A stretch of 64,000 nucleotides of DNA, taken from contig NZ_CP108106.1 in the NCBI RefSeq assembly GCF_041435195.1, positions 8,817,001 through 8,881,000 of the forward strand. Direction: 5' to 3'. The notes under the pieces are model-generated. The model did not search any database and was not told the DNA's origin. It worked only from the letters and a program-made list of their open reading frames with translations. The translations under genes and the position numbers were made by a program. Positions within the stretch are counted from its first letter, which is position 1. Every line of letters begins with the position of its first letter. Of this stretch, positions 61,805 through 64,000 are shown piece by piece. The DNA comes from Streptomyces sp. NBC_00224. Lineage in GTDB: Bacteria > Actinomycetota > Actinomycetes > Streptomycetales > Streptomycetaceae.

Positions 61805-63987
61805 ACGCTTCCTCGCCCCTGCCCGCTGGCCCGGAGGTCGTCGACCCGGCCCCGGACGCCTTCGTCTTGCCGTTCAACCGGCTGCGGCCCGGCTTCGACC
61901 CCGAGCAGCTGCCGCGCTTTCGCGATCTGGCCTGGCGCCTGGCGCTGATCAGCCCCAGGGAGTCGAACCGCTCACTGGTCATCGACTGGAGCCGCTGCCC
62001 CGCCGGGCTGCGGCCCGGCGTGATGCGCGCGGCCTTCGCCGAGCTGAACGTCCCAACCCCGGCGGTGCTGCTCCAGCAGCGGGCCTCGCGCTCCACCACC
62101 CAACCGGGCACCCTGCGCCACAACTTCCAGATCTGGATCCGTCTCGCCTCCTGGCTCGACGGGCGCGGCATCACCGAACTCGCACAGGTCACGACCGGCG
62201 ACCTGGAGGCCTACGCCGAGCAGCTGCGCCCGCTCGGCCGCCGGTGGCGCACCGACGCCAAGGCCCTTTGGGTGATCTCACGGCTATGGGCATACGCCCC
62301 CTACCTGCCCGAGAGCGACCGCCTGGTCATGCCGCCTTGGGAGGACCCGGGCGCGGTCATGTCCGACTTCCTCGGCACCAATGACGACACCCCGGACGGC
62401 GAGAACAGCGTCGCGATCGTGCACCCGGCAGTCATGGCCCCACTGCTGGTGTGGGCGCTTCGCACGGTCCTGGACCTGGCACCGGACATCCTGACCGCCG
62501 CCCGCGAGCACCGTCGGCTGCTCGCCGCCATTCCCGCCCGCGCCCCGCTCGGCGGCACCGAGACCACGGTGGCCTACCTGCGCGGCCTGCTCGCGGCCAG
62601 CGAGAAGCTGCCCTCCAGCGGTGCGCCCGGCGCCACCGCCGTACGCGCCCGCTACGGCGGTGCGTTGCCACCGATGGCCAACACCTTCCTGGCCGGCACC
62701 CTCGGCGTGACCACCTCCCAGGTCGCGCGCGCCCGCGGCATCCTGTCCGGCGAGCTGACCCCGAACGACTTCGGCCCCGCACCGCGCCTCGACGTTCAGC
62801 TCGCCGCCCGGATCGGCGCAGTCCCGTGGCGAGAGGCGATCGGCTTCGATGACGTGGACGTGCTGGTGCTGCACCTGTCCACCGCCGCCCTGATCTGCTG
62901 CGCTTACCTTTCCGGCATGCGGCCCGAGGAAGTCTTGGCCCTGCGCCGGGGCTGCTGCACGCGCGTGGAGCGCGATGACGGCACCGTACGGTTCGAGGTC
63001 CGCGGCCGGCACTTCAAGGGCGTGCTGGACGAGGACGGCAACGCGATCGGCGAAGGCGAAGTGCGAGCGGACCCGTGGATCGTGCTGGAGCCCGTCGCGC
63101 GCGCCATCGCCGTCGTCGAGGAACTCGAAGACGGCGAGCAGCTGTTCACCCGCACCCTCTACCGGTACGCCAAGGGCACCTGCATGCCCCGCACCGGCCT
63201 GTCCTCCGACACAGCCGTGGAACGGATCCGAGCCTTCACCGCCTGGGCCAACCAGCTCGCCGCCGCCCACGACCGCCCCCACGAGCTGATCCCGGACGAC
63301 CCGGACGGCGCCGTCGCCCTGCGCCGCTTCCGCCGCACCATCGCCTGGTTCATCTACCGCCAGCCCGGTGGCCGGATTGCGCTCGCGGTGCAGTACGGGC
63401 ACGCGGCCACCGCCATGTCGGAGTCCTACGCCGGCCGCTCGAAGGCCGACATGCTCGAGGTACTGGACCAGGAGAAGGGTCTGGCCCTGGCCGAGACCCT
63501 CACCGAGGCCAGCGAACGCCTCGCCGCCGGCGAGAAGGTCAGCGGCCCGGCCGCCGACCGCTACCGCGCTGCGGCCGCCGAGTTCTCCGACTGCTACGCC
63601 GGGACCTACCTCGGACGACGCGAACTGCGCGCGCTGGTCGCCAACCCCCGCCTCCAGGTCTACGAGGACCCGAAGGCGTTCCTGACCTGCAACCACGACG
63701 CGTTCACCGCGCTGTGCAACCCCGACCGCGACCGGGCGGGCGACGGCGGTCGCAGCACCCCCGACCACTCCCGCTGCCACCCGGCGTGCGCAAACATCAG
63801 CCGCACCGACAGCCAAATCACCGCCCTGCGCACCGAGGTCGCGCGGATCGACGCGGACGCCGACGCTGGCCTCGACCCCTACCCCATCGCCGCCCGCGAA
63901 CAGCAGCGCAAGGATCACCTCACCGCCATCATCCGCCGCCACGACGCGCAGCAGCCCGCCGGCAACCACGCCCAGGAGCGACGATGA
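61801..63987 (+). CDS. Tyrosine-recombinase-like protein, third of three
   Basis: 728 residues from GTG 61801, overlapping the second gene by 4 nt. Large N-terminal domain (FRDLAWRLALISPRESN, TLRHNFQIWIRLASWLDG). Catalytic domain: LICCAYLSGMRPEEVLALRRGCC (first Arg), RRFRRTIAWFIYRQPGGRIALAVQYGHAA (second Arg and His), TAMSESYAGRSKADM (Tyr). C-terminal end has FLTCNHDAFTALC and SRCHPACANI, a cysteine-rich piece seen in the largest member of such trios. Its stop overlaps the next gene's ATG. Confidence 0.85.
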   Translation: MNASSPLPAGPEVVDPAPDAFVLPFNRLRPGFDPEQLPRFRDLAWRLALISPRESNRSLVIDWSRCPAGLRPGVMRAAFAELNVPTPAVLLQQRASRSTTQPGTLRHNFQIWIRLASWLDGRGITELAQVTTGDLEAYAEQLRPLGRRWRTDAKALWVISRLWAYAPYLPESDRLVMPPWEDPGAVMSDFLGTNDDTPDGENSVAIVHPAVMAPLLVWALRTVLDLAPDILTAAREHRRLLAAIPARAPLGGTETTVAYLRGLLAASEKLPSSGAPGATAVRARYGGALPPMANTFLAGTLGVTTSQVARARGILSGELTPNDFGPAPRLDVQLAARIGAVPWREAIGFDDVDVLVLHLSTAALICCAYLSGMRPEEVLALRRGCCTRVERDDGTVRFEVRGRHFKGVLDEDGNAIGEGEVRADPWIVLEPVARAIAVVEELEDGEQLFTRTLYRYAKGTCMPRTGLSSDTAVERIRAFTAWANQLAAAHDRPHELIPDDPDGAVALRRFRRTIAWFIYRQPGGRIALAVQYGHAATAMSESYAGRSKADMLEVLDQEKGLALAETLTEASERLAAGEKVSGPAADRYRAAAAEFSDCYAGTYLGRRELRALVANPRLQVYEDPKAFLTCNHDAFTALCNPDRDRAGDGGRSTPDHSRCHPACANISRTDSQITALRTEVARIDADADAGLDPYPIAAREQQRKDHLTAIIRRHDAQQPAGNHAQERR

Positions 63988-64000
63988 ACACCCCCACCGC
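63984..64000 (+). CDS. Fourth gene of the recombinase operon, start only
   Basis: ATG 63984 overlaps the third recombinase's stop by 4 nt, preceded by AGGAG 7 nt upstream. Only M-N-T-P-T are visible before the window ends. By position it would be the small accessory gene that follows trios of this kind (TnpC-like in Tn554 relatives). Confidence 0.55.

Noticed and set aside
1..64000. CRISPR array, rRNA or tRNA genes
   Set aside because: No regularly spaced direct repeats, and no tRNA or rRNA-like segments were seen on either strand by reading; a tRNAscan/Infernal run was not possible.

Overview
The window reads as Streptomyces (or a very close actinomycete) DNA. GC is very high with strong third-position GC, GTG starts and 4-nt ATGA/GTGA gene overlaps are common, and the protein families are streptomycete ones (Methyltransf_19 methyltransferases, XRE/DUF5753 and PucR/CdaR regulators, DUF4265, DUF4240, FG-GAP secreted proteins). 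Many broken transposases and recombinases, plus a complete conjugation operon, point to accessory DNA: a plasmid, an integrative conjugative element, or a chromosome arm carrying one. Database searches were not possible, so family names rest on motif recognition.

Layout. 0-7.6 kb: small conserved hypotheticals, including a colicin-immunity-like protein, a GNAT, a DUF6461 protein with an Lsr2-like tail, a HAD protein, a YcxB-like membrane protein and a lipoprotein. 7.6-12 kb: decayed genes (tyrosine recombinase, lexA, a lipoprotein with two internal amber codons) among secreted proteins. 11.9-17.6 kb: a regulatory locus, XRE -> Methyltransf_19 -> PucR-like (overlapping genes) divergent from a second PucR-like gene that carries a TTA codon. 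17.6-21.5 kb: IS5 and IS701 remnants, a MazF-like toxin and a secreted SH3 protein. 21.8-27.5 kb: a five-gene block with two ATP-grasp-like proteins, a PLP-decarboxylase-like protein lacking the usual lysine, a DUF6875-like protein and a BioF2/FemAB-type acyltransferase; it looks like an undescribed biosynthetic cluster. 28-32.3 kb: HAD-PRTase fusion, DprA and ComF-like genes, convergent with a DUF6615-like nuclease-type gene; this is a candidate defence or nucleotide-stress module.

36-49 kb is one long minus-strand conjugation operon: VirB8/TcpC-like, small TM protein, PrgI-like, VirB4-like, small TM protein, VirB6-like, SLT+NlpC/P60 hydrolase, membrane-anchored protein, VirD4/TraG-like, replication-relaxation protein. 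Nearly every junction overlaps by 4 nt. Just upstream of it lies a cluster of ACCCCCACCAC repeats in both orientations, with an 18-bp perfect palindrome. 49.4-53.2 kb: an aminoglycoside-phosphotransferase-like remnant, a degenerate group II intron, and a two-gene unit of a 42-codon DG-containing peptide overlapping a protein-isoaspartate-methyltransferase homologue (imiditide-like RiPP candidate). A C-terminal fragment of a paralogous methyltransferase opens the window.

53-57.7 kb: an S1-domain protein, a hypothetical, and a minus-strand group with an excisionase-like DNA-binding protein and a PAPS-reductase-like ATP pyrophosphatase. 57.7-64 kb: three consecutive overlapping tyrosine recombinases (recombinase-in-trio/Tn554-like). 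The first is split by a complete IS5-family element with an exact TTA target duplication and a C_CCA_AAA -1 frameshift site. A fourth gene starts at the right edge.
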